Below, in pieces: positions 42,523 to 55,187 of a stretch of 64,000 nucleotides of DNA. Source of the DNA: Eutreptiella sp. 'Long Island Sound 2002'. Taxonomy: Eukaryota; Euglenozoa; Euglenophyceae; Eutreptiales; Eutreptiaceae. The notes beneath the pieces are model-generated. The model was given only the letters and a program-made list of their open reading frames with translations. It made no database searches and had not been told where the DNA came from. How positions within the stretch are numbered: the first letter of the stretch is position 1; every line of letters begins with the position of its first letter. The stretch is taken from assembly GCA_964036045.1 (NCBI GenBank), contig OZ038383.1, positions 13,470,430 through 13,534,429 on the forward strand, written 5' to 3'. The position numbers and the translations under genes are program-made.

Positions 42523-44526
42523 AAAATGGACTGGCGGCCCTTCAGGTAAACCTGGATGAGATCCAGGTGGAATTGTTTGCGAGCCAACAACAGCACATCA
42601 TGCAGTTGTACTGCTCGAAACAACTGAACAATGCTTTCCGTTTCTTCTGGAAAGCAATGGGCCTAGCGTATGCTAACCCTCCCTTCTCCCTGCTCGCGAA
42701 GGTTCTAACCAAAATCGCTTATGAGGGAGGAAGGGTTGTCATGTGCACCCCTGACTGGGGCTGCTCTGGTGAACATGCTTACTGGCGCCGTATGCTAGAT
42801 CGAATGACCGTGGGAAGAGTGCAACTCCCCGACGGCCCCATCTATGTGCCTGAGGACTCAGACACAGCTATGCAGGCCCCTGAGTGGGCCAGTTTCCTGT
42901 CCATCGTTGATGGATTCCTCAATCCTGTACCCCTGTGTGACCTGGACCAGGTGCTACTGAAAGAGGTCATGGCCGAAAATCGTGGCCTGACCCTTTTTGA
43001 TCTCAAAAATCGATCTCCTGAGGACCTATCTGCCACACTTACAGGGTGTGAGTCTCCCGATGACTATCTGGAACCTGCAGCTGTTAAAGAGGATGCTGAC
43101 GGCCAACTGTCTGAGATCGCCAGCACTATCCCTCCTGTTGATCCCAGCTGCGTTGACCTAAAACACAGTGCCTTCCTGGCCCAGCTGTTGCTGGAGGAGG
43201 TAGATCTAGAGTCAACCTCTGAGCCCGCTTCCCCTGTTGGGAAACCAGTGCTACACATACAGCCTATGCACACAGGTGAACCCGTGGCCCGGAGTGCTGA
43301 TGCTCTGGCGCGGCCTGCTACTAATAACATGCCATTGTCTGAGCATGACACTCAGGAACTCCGGCGGCTGTTGTACCTAAAGGCCGAAGGTATTGAGCGC
43401 CAAGAGCGGCTGCAATACCTCAGACAGACCTGGAAATCCTCCATCTGGTCTGAGGAGGACGACGATTCCTATACGCTGCCTGATCCTGAGATACCGCTAG
43501 TGTATTCTCTGCACTATGGGCAGCAATGTTCCCCTGAGTGGGACGATGGTTCTGTGCCTGCCGAAACTGCTGATCGGCAGAAAAAGAAAGAACATGGAAA
43601 GAGCAACCTCCATGCTGAGGAGGATTTCCTTCAGAAACTCGGGAGTCTTAACCTTGACCCCCGCCTGAAGAAACTGCTGATAACCTATGAGGAGGTGTTG
43701 GGCGCCTTGCCGCCTCCCCTTTCTTGTAAAAAACTGGTCCAGATGGACCTGAAATTGAAACCAGAATTTGAAAAGACGCGAGTGAGGCGTCGACTCTATC
43801 CCGCTCCACAGGAACAGGTTGAAGAAATCGAGCGCCAGATCCAGGAATGTATTGATGCTGGCCTCGTTGAAGAATATAAGCAGGGGGACTACCCCCATCA
43901 CTGCAGTCCCTGTTTCCTGGTTGCCAAACCAGGGTCGACTGCCCTACGACTGGTTGTAGACTATGGTGAGGTCAACAAGAAAGCCCAGAACCACTCAGGG
44001 AGTATTCCTAACATGGAAAATACCTTGGAGCGTATTGCCAAGTGCAGGTACAAGACCAAAATGGACAAACGCTCTGGTTTCTGGCAGGTTGACCTAACCG
44101 CCGCAGCTCAGGAGCTGCTGGCTTTTATAACCCCTAAGGGTCGTGTCTTCAAGTGGAAGGTTATGCCTTTCGGGGTGGCTAATGCCCCAGCGCTCTTCCA
44201 AGAGCTTTTGAACAAAATTTTGTACATACTGAGGCGCAGGCCTCTAGTACAGGAGTTGATCTCTCGGGGTGCAGAAATGGAGGCTCACATCGACGACGTG
44301 AGTTTGGGTACTAATACCAAAGAGGACCATGTCCTTCTCCTCCGTGAATTTTTCATTGTCTGTCAAGAAAACCATCTCCGAATCAAACTCGAAAAATGTG
44401 AGTTTATGAAAGAGGAGAAGGAGTATTTGGGTTTCGACGTGGGGTATGGCCGGTGGAAACCAGCCGCGTCTAAGATGCAGCCCCTACAGCACATGCAAGT
44501 TCGCGATGACCCTAAGAAGGGTCTAC
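42523..44526 (+). CDS. pol: Element A pol, part 2: methylase-like domain and reverse transcriptase
   Basis: Open from the junction with B to the junction with C. The first 120 codons contain VELFASQQQHIMQLYC and AYANPPFSLLAKVL (NPPF at 42675-42686), then GGRVVMCTPDWG. These resemble the family of phage-type DNA N6-adenine methylases, in which (D/N)PP(Y/F) is the catalytic motif. After a variable acidic linker comes the RT: LKLKPEFEKTRVRRRLYPAP, RLVVDYGEVNKKAQN, MDKRSGFWQVDLTAAA, PFGVANAPALFQELL and HIDDVSLGT (motif C with IDD). The frame is cut at 44526 in the RT connection region by element C and resumes at 63905. Confidence 0.8.
44523..44526. repeat. Target-site duplication CTAC (left of element C)
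   Basis: The same four bases follow element C at 63901-63904. Removing C and one copy restores the reading frame of element A. Confidence 0.85.
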
Positions 44527-47497
44527 TGACGCGTTCCCGTGGGGGGCCTGGCCACGGGACGCTGCGGTGACACGCACAAGCAAGCAGGCAGGCAAAGCAC
44601 TGCGCTCACAGGGGCATCAATACGCTCGTGTCATGAGACAAAGCGTTTCAGGATCCTTGCCACTCTGAAACAAGGGAACAAAAGTATGTACAGCAACACA
44701 TCAGGATATGTACACATGGGGTTAAGACTGGACTGGGGTAAGGGCATTACAGGACAATAGACACTCAGTCCCAACTCATATCCCCATCCCAGGTCCGACC
44801 CTCTCAGTGGCTGGTGGGGGCGGGGGCTCAAACACAACCCATGCCCTGCTCAGTCCGGACCCTGAAACCCTGCCAATAGGGGGGGTGTCCCGCCCAGCCA
44901 CAGGCGAGTTCCTGGGAACCAAGGAGCTCCAGGGCCAACCGACAGTGGCTCCCTATGCTCCCTTACTGGCAGGTCCCAACTCCTCTCTGAGCCAGAGATA
45001 TGGCTCCGCCATTATCCCCTAGGAGTTGGTAGCTGAAAATGGGCTGTTTCAGCCCAAACTGAAATTAGCTCAAAAGTCTCCAAAATTGAACCCTCGTCTG
45101 GACCCGCCAGAGGTAGGGACGAGGCAACTGACCCTATGCCCTTCGAGTACAAACTCCCTGGAGCCCTCACCCAACCTGGTTCCCTCTGAAGTCCCGGCAT
45201 CAGGGCACCACGGGTTCCTCAAGTGGGGTCATGATGCCAAAATCACCAAAATTGGCGTCATTCCCACGCGTGGCTCGCCCGGCCAGGGCAAGGCCAATGG
45301 CTCACAGGACAGGAGGCAGGACCTACGACTTATATCTGAGTGTACAACTTGAAGTTAGGTCCGGGCTCCCTGTGGGCAGAGAGATATGGGGCCGCCAATT
45401 GACCGCACGGGGGGGTGAAATTGGGGTCCCAAAAGGGGGTCATTTTGGCTACTCAAAATGAGCCAAAACTCGGGGGTGCTCCCAATAGTATATGTCCACG
45501 CCGGCTTGGAGATCGGATCTGCCATTCCATACGCGATTCACAGGGGGTCCAACAGAGACTCCCATGCACTTGGCTCTCAAAGATCTCCATACCACTCGGC
45601 GTGGTGACAATCCCAATTGGGTCCACAAATGCCAAAATGGCAAAATTGCCCACACTCACTTTGGGCTAGCACCTTAACGAAGGTTGCTCCGCTTCGCCCA
45701 CGTGGTGTGTGAACCATGGGGACCAATATGCATAACACCCATGTCATATATGGTCCATCGGTCCATGCGTCCGGCGTGCACGGGTGGGCTGAACACAGTG
45801 CACGGCGGGCAGAAAATGTGGAAAATTGCTCAAAATGGCCAAAAATGCGCACACTCATGGTTGGGGCAAATGAGGCACATGCCCGACTTGGACCGGAGTG
45901 TGCCATAGGATTGGTATCAAGTCATATGTGTCAAACATATCTTTTGGGCGTCGCCCAACTCCTCTGGTTTTGGGAATGGCAGGGTCGCCAAGTGAGCCCA
46001 TGATTTGGGATAGTCCCAAATGGCCAACATGGCGGCCACGGTGTGCCAAGCCCAAGAGGAGTTATTCACCGGGTCCAAGATATGTTTGGCACCGAAGTAT
46101 GTACCCTCATAACATACTTGGTTCATGATGTCAATTGGGCGCAACGTTGAGATACACGGTCGCCACTTGACATCATGACGGGCAAAAAACAGCAATATTG
46201 GCGGAAAAAACACCCAAAAGTGCCCTGAAAGGCGCACAAATATATTATAATATCTTCGGCTTGGATTGAGTTAGCGACCAATCCTTTTAAACACAATGAC
46301 TTGACACCAATGACCTTCGATTCCACATATGTGCTCCACTTGGGGCGCTTTGGAAGGTCGCGCTCGCTGCCTCCCAAGTGGGCACATGCAAAAATGGAAT
46401 ATTGCAAAAAACACACCTTGCTCGCAACGCATCGCTTCGGGAGCGCTCCACAAGCGTCCCTTCACGAAGGTTAGGCTTGCGAGTGTTGGTTGGGAGTACA
46501 ATGAAGGGCCTCGTGCGATATGGAGTCCATTGGCGGGTTAGTCTCGGAATGGTGCACCCGCCAAATGGGCACACGATATGACACCAAATATGGCATACAA
46601 CCCTATCCACGCCTTCTACACCCAACCTAGTGGCCTAGAATCAAAGTTTGCCTATATTCTAATGTAACTTTGGTCCCTTAACACGCATGCAAGTGCTTTG
46701 GTCGAAAATCGACCTCCTTTTGGAAAGCCGAATTTTAGCATGCACGCAAAATATGTTGCCTATATATATATGGAGATCATATATGCACTATCCGGGGAGG
46801 ACAAGTGATATGCCCCGGATGTAGAGGCAAGCAAGGGTGGGACAAACGCCAACTCAACATACTTCTACACGTACTTGGACGCCAAGTACGTGAAAAAGTG
46901 CACTTCTTGGAGAACACTCAAAGTAAGTAACCCTTTGGGCCTATTGAGTTGGGATCCCTTGGCCTCGTCCTATGCCTATGGGGGGCAAAACCTCATACAC
47001 AGTGCCTATGAGGCACGTTAGTTCGCCCTTGGGCGCTTGAACGCTCGTAACCCTTGTTATATCACTTGGGGGTTCGAAGCGCCTTCGGCTGCCCAGATTT
47101 TCTGAGAAAAATCTGGGACGCAATCCGTTATATCAAGGAAAAAATTGCGGATCACTCGAAGACTGTCTCGGTCTTAACTTGAAGAGAAATCGTATTACCG
47201 AATAATCTAATGTAGTCCACGGAACAGGCGACGACAGGCGGCGCGACTGCGGCGATTTCACGACAATTGGAAATTTCGGTAGAAATCGGGTATTTCACCG
47301 ATTTCCGACCGAGAATCGCCTAAGACAATAAAGTTATGGTAATTCTACATTGATTTAATGGTTAGGGATCGGATTCCAGATCCCGCAGATTAGAGAACAG
47401 GGATATCCCGCTGACAGCCGGTGTCAACGGCTTCCGCACGGGTGTGGCGGCTCATAGGCCTCCGGGCCATGGGCCATAGGTTCTGGGTACCGCTTCA
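44527..47497 (-). repeat. 3' LTR of element C
   Basis: 2971 bp, matching 60927-63900 with scattered single-base differences and one 4-bp length difference (near 45856 against 62256). On the minus strand it begins TGAAGCGGTACCC directly after the polypurine tract. It contains a TATATATATATA-type stretch near 46760. Confidence 0.9.
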
Positions 47498-48983
47498 CCC
47501 CCCTCCTTAGAGCAAACCCTGGGGGGGGGCTCGATAACACCCAAGCATGGCAGCGGGTACCCAGGACCATTTCCTGAAGAGGGGGGGGTGTCACATCCTC
47601 ACTTCAGGCTGATTCGCAGGTTAGGCTGCCCAAATCCCACAGTAAGACAGGTACAGTGCTGTAGCTGTTAGTAACTGCAAGTATAGTATCAAGTATCAAG
47701 TCCCGGGTCCTGGCGGCGATTGTTCGGCATCCAAAGGACCCGTTAACCCATACCAGGCGCACCGGGTGCCGGCTGCTACGGTCACCACCACAGTGGCAGT
47801 GGCATACACGGCCAACATAGGCGTCACACGACGACCGAGGTGGTCCCACAGGTCGAAAGCGACCACAAAGATCCATCAGGCTACCCCAAGCTTCCCAAGG
47901 CCCGCCGGCTGGGGGAGAGTCCCCACGGGTCCTTCCTCGGGCGCACCATGTCCATATCCACGACGCGAGTCCAGAGTGGTACAGCCGAACGAGCTCCTCC
48001 TTAAGGGATCGGGCATCAAGGCCGTCTTTTCCCTCGCCCTATTACCACGGAGGCCATACATGAGGGAGTCCTCATGCAGTGTGGGCGGAGGCGTCGACTC
48101 CTCAAACCACCAGTTTCCCAGGCAGACTGACCGAGGTCAGGAGCACCGGAGGCCGCCATCCGACTGCAAGTGCGTCTGCGAGTCGGTAGGCTCACACTGG
48201 GACTGACAGTGGCGGACCGCTGGGAGTGTAGTCAGGCAACTGGGCTTCCCGCCTGGCACCATCAGGATCTCCACATCACAGCGAAAAGGGCACACGGTAT
48301 CACGGGCACTCAAACAGAAGAATCTGTACTTAGGTACTGGTCCAGGCTGCACCTTAAGTAAAAGCATGTAAACGGCGACTCAAGGCGCCTTCGTATGCCG
48401 TTTCGCATCCCCTGGGGGGGAAAAACAGTCCACATCTCAGTGATGGGCCGATAACACTTAACATACAGACGCACATATCCTGGGGAACAGAAAAACAAGC
48501 AATAAGCGGGGTAAATACGCGTGCAAACACACTCTGGATAGAGCGCCAAACTACGCCCCGGTTAGGATAAGGCATATGCAGGAGGGTGGACAAGAGAACG
48601 CCTGAGGTCAGGCCATATATAGTCAGCTGACACACGTAGACTGGTCTGGATCCCGCAACTGCCATGGGACCAGACCACACACCAAAAAAATCGCAATGCC
48701 GATGACAGCGGCATCCGTTGCGCAACGTCGTATGGGCTTCAAGGCCCCAAGAGCTCAGGAAGAAGAGGTCAGTCGCCCTACCTGGTTTCCCAAGGATTCA
48801 GCAGGGGGGGAGTGACTAATAGAAGTGAAGAAGAGGGGCCATCCTCCTCTGGATTCAGTAGGGGGGGGTATATGGCCACTCTGATGGCAGGTCACCGAAA
48901 GATGTGAGAGAGCAAGCAAGTGAGGGACGATCCGTCGACCACACAAGCGCTCAAATGCATCAGGGGAGAGCTCAGGGCGCTGA
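47498..48983 (-). other. Long 3' non-coding segment of element C, with polypurine tract
   Basis: The tract CTAAGGAGGGGGG (minus strand, 47498-47510) directly precedes the 3' LTR. The rest of this 1.5-kb segment lies after the chromodomain stop and has only short frames without recognisable domains. It is far longer than the matching segment of element B (395 bp). Two G-rich blocks (ATTCAG(C/T)AGGGGGG on the plus strand, near 48796 and 48854) form a short direct repeat. Confidence 0.55.
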
Positions 48984-51900
48984 TCAGGCACCCCTGGCTG
49001 CAATCGCCCGGGTGAGTGCTGCCAAGTCCGAGACGTGGATCTTGGTCTTGTGCTTGCGGATGTACTCCATGAAGGGAGTGTTAACCCGCGGCACGAACGA
49101 GGAGACGGGTTCCCAGGTGTCGTGGGACGGCCCATAGCCTCGCCAACGAACCTTGAACTCCAGACCTCCGGGTGCCAAGGTGTTCGGACGCTGGGCCAGG
49201 ATCTTCTCGACTGTATAGTCGTCCTGCTCAGCATAGTCATCGTCCAAATCAGCCTCATGTGCGGCATAGCTCAGGGACACATGTTGGCCACGGAGGTCGG
49301 GTTCCCGCACACGGAGTTGACTCTCGTGGCGCTCCCGGAACTGTCCGTGACCCACCTTGATGCGGTAGGTGTCCTCACCCATCCTGCGGACCACCTCTCC
49401 GGGTGTGAACCAGGTTTTGGTGCGGTGGGTGCCCATAGGGCGGGGTCTGATCACCCACACCGGGTCTCCCACCCTGAACTTCTGCGCTGTCGAGCTCGGG
49501 GCGGACTTCTGACGCTCAGCATGCTCCTTCTCGAGCTGCTGGCGGATGTCCCGCGCCGTCGCCTCTTGCCGCGCGAAGAATTCCTTGGCATCCATGGCCA
49601 TGCCATCACTTGACAAGGGAAGTCCCCGACCCAGGGGGTCCCTGCCCAACAGAATCTGGTGAGGCGACAAACCACCCGGGGTCGGGGTGTCGTGATGGGC
49701 CTTCAGAGCAGGCCACATCTCCTCAAACCAGTTCTGACGTGGATTGGTGATGTGAATCTTGCGCAGCTTCTCGAACAGCTGCCGTCCAGCCACTTCAGCA
49801 CGGCCGTTAGACCGGCTGAGATAGGCGACGCTCTTGGCATGTCGTATTCCCATGAGGAAACACAGAGCCTTGAACCAGCCACCAGTAAACTGGGGCCCTC
49901 GGTCAGTGCAAATGGTGCGGGGGATGTCAAAGACGGTCAGCCAATGACGAATCATCATGACTGCCACTTCCTTGGCAAGCAACCCCTTTTTACGTGCCGG
50001 AACGGCTACTACGTAGCCACTGTGGCGATCCACACAAAGAACCACACAGTCAAAGGTCTCCTTGCCAATGTGCACTTCGGGCATGGAGAAGACGTCCAAG
50101 GCCACGCTCTCCATCGGCTGGTCAGGCACCGGAGTCCATTGGGCTTCCCCCTTGACGTTCCGGTTATTGGGATTGCAGGCTTGACAGACCGAGCAACCCT
50201 TCCTGACCTTCTTGATGGCGATGTAGAGACCGATATGGTCGATCTCGAACCGGCGCTGCATGTCAAGGGCTTGCTTCTTGACCCCTGGGTGCAGCATGTG
50301 GTGGTGCCAAGCTTCACATAGCTCGAGCACTCGGGACTCTGGTACTAGCAGCTTACCGTTCCGGTAGAGCTTGCCATCTTCCTCAGTCAGCCCCTTTGGC
50401 CACTTCTGCCCGTCGTCAGGGTCGGTCACAGCCCTATATTCGGCCTGAAAGGCCTCAGACTTGGCGTAGTCGTCGGTCCAGTCATCCTGGAGGCAAGACT
50501 CCGGGAAGAGGTGCTTGTCGGACTCAGCTCCATCAGGGGCGAGTACTCTGACCGCTCTGCCCATCCTCTTTCCGAGGGGGGCATCCGCAGCCATGACGAC
50601 GAAGCATTTGACACCCTCCTCCTCCATCAGGCGCTCCATTTCAATGATCTTCTTGGCTTCAGCGGTCTCAGCCTCATCGCCATGGGCAGAGATATCCGTC
50701 ATGCCCTTGCTGGCGGGATAGGCCCACCTGCTGAGACAGTCCGCCACGGTGTTGTCCTTTCCAGGAATATAAACAACCGTAAGGTCGAACTTGGCCAAGG
50801 TATCATGCCATCTTGCCCGTCGGGAGGCGGGACCAGAGGGTGTGTCCACGTGCTCCTTGTGCCACGACTGCAGACTCTGATGGTCGGTGCAGACGGTGAC
50901 GGGATGGAGGGCTATGTACCCAGCCCATTTCCTGAGAGCCATGACGATGGCATACGCCTCCTTTTCGCGGGGCGTCCACGTCCGTCTCTGGCCTTCCGCC
51001 AGGACTCGGCTCCAGAAGGCCACGGGCACGTGCCTCCCGTTGTCAAGCACTTGTTCCAACACAGCGCCAACGGCGTAGTCGGAAGCGTCGGTGCGCAGGA
51101 CGAACCCTCGGTCGGGATCCACGAGGTGCAGACCCACTGCGGATAGCAGCGCCTGCTTCATCCCCTCAAAGGCACGGTCGGACTCAGCATCCCAGACCAG
51201 CGCCTTCTTGGACCCTTTCTTGGTCTCCTCTCGGTTGCCCTTGAGCATGGTCGTCATGGGGGCTGCATACTCGGCATACATCTTGATATACGCCGATTAG
51301 TAGTTGCAGAACCCCAGATACGCCCGTAGCTCAGAGACCGTTTTGGGCTTTTCCCAGTGCTCAATTGTAGCCACCTTGCCAGGTATGGGCTTTCGCTGCC
51401 CGTTCCCGACTACGTGGCCAGCGAAGACCACCTCGCTTACCGCAACAGTGGCCTTGTCACTGCTGCCCGTGAGTTTGTGCCGAACCAGAAGGTCCAGCAC
51501 TCGAGTGACGTCCCTCTCATGTGCCTCCAGGAGCTCCTCGTAGCTCATACTGGGGTCCCCGGACGCGATGACCACGTCGTCCACGAAGGGGTCCGCACAG
51601 TCACGCACTGGCTCAAGCAGGTTCTCCAGCATCCGCTGAAAAGCGGCACGCCGTTGGTAACGCCCATGGGCATCACCTTCCACTGGAGAGGTCCAAGTGG
51701 GGTGCTCATGGCTGTGCAGGCACGGGACTCCTCGGCGAGAGGCATCTAATGATAACCATGTTTCAGGTCAATCACCATGAAGATCCTCCGCCGGTGTTGT
51801 TTTTGCAGCATGTCCTCAATGAGGGGCAGCGTATAGCTGTTGTGCTGCGTTTGGGCGTTTAGGCCGCGGTAGTCGACCACGATCCGCCACTCACCGGCCA

Positions 51901-53829
51901 CCTTCTTGGGGACGACGAAGCACGGAGAGGCCCATTCGGAGTGGCACGGCTCGAGCCAGCCTCTCTCGATGAAGTCACGGAGGATCTTCTCCATGGCCTC
52001 CTTCCTCTCGCCCCTCAGGGCAAACTCCCGGTGCCGGTACACACGGGGGTCCTGCTTCAGTCGTATCTTGGCCTCGCCATACGGTCCACGCACCGGTGGG
52101 GGAAACACAGGCTTTCCGCTGAAGAAGGTGTCCCCATACTTCTGCTTCAGCCTGGCCCTCAATGCCTGGATCTTGGGGCAATCATGGGACTCCGCCTTGG
52201 CTTTTCCGGGCACCTGGACCACGGAGCTTACTTGAGGGGTAGCGACCCAGCTCTGTTTCGGCTCAGGTGGTCTTCCCAGGTGGCCCAAAGGGCCATGTCT
52301 GGTCTTGCCTCGGAATAGATCGCCGTAGGTGGGTGGTTTACCGCCGATTGGCTCGTCCTGGCTGGACATGTAGTCCAGCACCCTCTGAACGAAGGTGTTC
52401 CCATCATAGGAACCAGAGACGATGGCGTCCACTTCCCACCAGGCTTTGTCCTGGCCTTTGCCCTCACGCTGGCTTCCCCAGTCGTGAAAGGGCTGATCCA
52501 TATACCCCTGAACCAGATCCAACTTGTCTTCTGTGAGGGGGTCTTCCGATTCTCCGATGTCAACAGGGGGAACCGCAAAGCATTGTTGCCATGGCTCTGC
52601 TATGATGCGGTTGACACAGACAAAGTCCGTGGTGTCGGCCTGATCAAGGCCCCCATCCACATAGTGGAATTCCGTTGGCCATCTCTGGGGTGGCATGGGC
52701 TGTCCCTTAGCGTCCTGATAGACACTCTCTCCAGCCGGTAGGACAACCTTGTTTAAGGTCATGTTGGTCAATGAGACTACCCAATGTCGGGTACTTTCCT
52801 CCTCGGTGCATCCCATAGGAACAACCAGCACTGCCTTGGAGCGGTCCTTGCGAATCTTCGCTATCGCTCTTGGAATGTCCCAACGGGGGCAATGGATCCA
52901 CATCAATCCCTGATGCGGACCCCAGTGCTTCTTCCACGCGGAGTCCTGTGCGCTCCAGTACTTCTCACAAACCCGCAGATGGGCGGAGGTTCCTGAAGAG
53001 AACGCATCCAGGGCCAGATCCGAAGCACCCAGGTCCGCAACAACTCGGCTCGCCGCTTCCGGCATTACGCCGTACTCCTGGTTTGCTGGCCCAGTTGGCT
53101 GAGTCTCCAGCGCGGCTACTTCGAGCTGATTGCGTTCCGGGTGGATCCATTGGCATTCCACATGGTGCTCAGGTGACGAAAGCCACGAGAGCTGGTCGTC
53201 CTGGTACAGGGTCATGGAGGCCTGGGCCGGGAGGACGCCGGAGTCCGTCTCCATCATGAAGTCGTACCCAACGATCATGTCCCAGTCCATCTTGGCCTCG
53301 TAGAAGCGACCGTGCAGGAGGATTTCCTTGCCGAGGTCTGGGCGGCTCAGCTCACGATGGTTCACGAACTGCAGCCCGATGGCCGCTTCCTTCGTGCCTC
53401 CCACCATGTACTGGCCGTTCGCCACCTTCAGCCTGACAGGTTTCCGACTGTCGGTCAGACACTCTGGCGGAAGTAGGCCAGCCTTGACCAAGCTGACCTG
53501 AGCTCCCGTGTCGACCAACACGTCGAAGACCTTCTCCACTTCCCCGCATAAGGCACGGACCTTGAGGTGCAACTGCCGCTCACGCCCAACTCGGCGCACG
53601 GCGTGCAAGCTCAGGATCTCCGGCCGTTCCAGAAGCTCAACAAGCGACTGGTGCAGGTCGTGGACAATGGGCTCAGGCTGCCCATCTGCAGCATCCAGCT
53701 GCGGTCCGGGTGATCCTCCGATACTCTCGGATAGATCTTGAATTACATCAAACACATTCTTGGTCGCGAAAGATGGCCGGGTGCAAGGGTTCGTGCCTTC
53801 ACTTGCCCTCACCCCGCCAACGCGACTGG
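48984..53829 (-). pseudogene. pol: Pol of element C: protease, methylase-like domain, RT, RNase H, integrase, chromodomain (damaged)
   Basis: Minus strand, continuing from 56168-56035 before the insertion of D. Order: protease VFDVLVDTGAQVSLV; methylase-like region with LALDAFSSGT and AIAKIRKDRSKAVLVVP; RT with DLKHGYH, then a TAG (51746-51748) where B has Gln; a frameshift near 51650; PFVDDVVIAS; a TAA (51297-51299) where B has Tyr; RNase H LRTDASDYAVGAVL; integrase with a His/Cys finger, LDVFSMPEV..VDRHSGY, CTDRGPQF and NGRAEVAGR; and chromodomain TVEKILAQRP, FKVRWRGYGPSHDTWEP (about 49060-49210). The part from 51281 to 48984 is a single intact frame of 765 codons. Confidence 0.8.
53826..53829. 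repeat. Target-site duplication CTGG (left of element D)
   Basis: The same four bases follow D at 56035-56038. Removing D and one copy rejoins the Gag-Pol frame of element C. Confidence 0.8.
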
Positions 53830-54182
53830 TGAAGCGGTAGCGGCAGGGTCTCCCTACCGCTACCCGCTGTGGCTCGCACGTGCGCTGAATAGCGCAATTT
53901 ATGACGTAAAATGGGATTACGAAAGCTACAGAGCAATAGCGAGGATTGCCGTTTTTTATGTTAAAATAGCAGTTTTTTATAATAATTTTATGCTGTTGTG
54001 CCCCATTTTGTAATTATACGCGAGATTTCACTGTTTTTCCGTGTTTTCACAGGCATCTATGTAGCTTCGAAAGGCCTGTGGCTAACGCCTTAGAACAGTT
54101 TAAGCAACTTAAACCGACTCAGGAAATGTTCGATTCTTGCAGAAATTGCGGTGGTTTGCAGGAGGGTCACGAAAACGCTTCA
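53830..54182 (+). repeat. 5' LTR of element D
   Basis: 353 bp, TGAAGC...GCTTCA. The first 45 bases fold into a hairpin (TAGCGGCAGGG, loop TCT, CCCTACCGCTA). Confidence 0.85.
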
Positions 54183-54368
54183 AAACTGTTCTAACAACCC
54201 TGAACAGGGACAGCCGCCGGCCGCAGCGCATCGCAGCGCCGAGGAGCGGCGCTAACACGCGCAGGAACCAGAAGGCGCTGGGCGCAGCGCCAGTCAGCAC
54301 CGCAACGTGGCCGTCAGCCGCAGCACGCCGCCAGAGGAGAGGCAGCAAGTGCCTCCGCAGCGTCCCGG

Positions 54369-55187
54369 ATGAGCAGCAGCGACAGCAGCGGCGTCAGGAC
54401 GTGGGGACCGCAAAATGGCGGCTACAACCTGGACAGCATGAGCGACGCGTCAGACTGGAGTCCCAGTCCAAGGCCAAGTTCGAGCCGCAGTCCCGCGTTC
54501 GAGCAACCGAGGTATGGCCCTTCCAGCCGTCAACCCTATGGCCGTGGGAACCAGCACGGCGGCAGCATCGGCCGTCCCAAGAGCGGCAGTACCAGCCGCA
54601 ATCCGGATTACCGTGACGGCCAACCAGCCGTCGAAAGAGAGCTCTTCCGCAAGCCGGACCATCGTCAAGCAGCGTGGGATCGCCAACCAGCGTCCTGGAG
54701 AACGCCGGAGTGCCAATCAGCGCTCCACCGAAGACAAGGTCCAAGCCGTGGTCACGCAGACCGTGGTCAAGCGTCGAGGGAGCGCCAACCTGCGCCCCAG
54801 AAAGCGCCGGAGTACCGACCAGTACCCCAACGTGGAGGAGCGTTCACCGGACATCCACGTAACCCCAGTCCCAGCCGGTTAAGCTCGGAGATCGCCATCC
54901 TACCAACCGAGACGGTGGAGTTGAAAGCCTGGGCCGCAGAGATGGCAGCGTGGGCGAGGAATGCAGCAGCGGAGATCCGGACCCTGAAGTCGGAGCAGGA
55001 GAGTCTGCAAGAGCGAGTCCGTCGCCTGGAGAAGACGTCCAAGACGAAGTCCGCTACAGGCGAAGCGAAGAAGAAGGTGGAAGTAGCCTTCCAGACGCCG
55101 AAAAAGACCGCCACGACCAGCGGAGCGACCAACCAAGACAGTGGGACGCAGACGCCTGGCAGTGGCAGCCGTCGTTGGAGACGGTGA
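54369..55187 (+). CDS. Gag-like protein of non-autonomous element D
   Basis: 272 residues, the only sizeable frame in D. The N-terminal 170 residues are Ser/Arg/Gln/Pro-rich and disordered-looking, with repeated GQASRERQPA-like units. Then comes a coiled coil (about 185-225, AWAAEMAAWARNAAAEIRTL, then leucines spaced by seven) and a Lys/Thr-rich tail. No zinc knuckle or capsid motif is seen. It may help package the RNA of D. It is not related in an obvious way to the Gag of B or C beyond composition and the coiled coil. Confidence 0.5.
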   Translation: MSSSDSSGVRTWGPQNGGYNLDSMSDASDWSPSPRPSSSRSPAFEQPRYGPSSRQPYGRGNQHGGSIGRPKSGSTSRNPDYRDGQPAVERELFRKPDHRQAAWDRQPASWRTPECQSALHRRQGPSRGHADRGQASRERQPAPQKAPEYRPVPQRGGAFTGHPRNPSPSRLSSEIAILPTETVELKAWAAEMAAWARNAAAEIRTLKSEQESLQERVRRLEKTSKTKSATGEAKKKVEVAFQTPKKTATTSGATNQDSGTQTPGSGSRRWRR

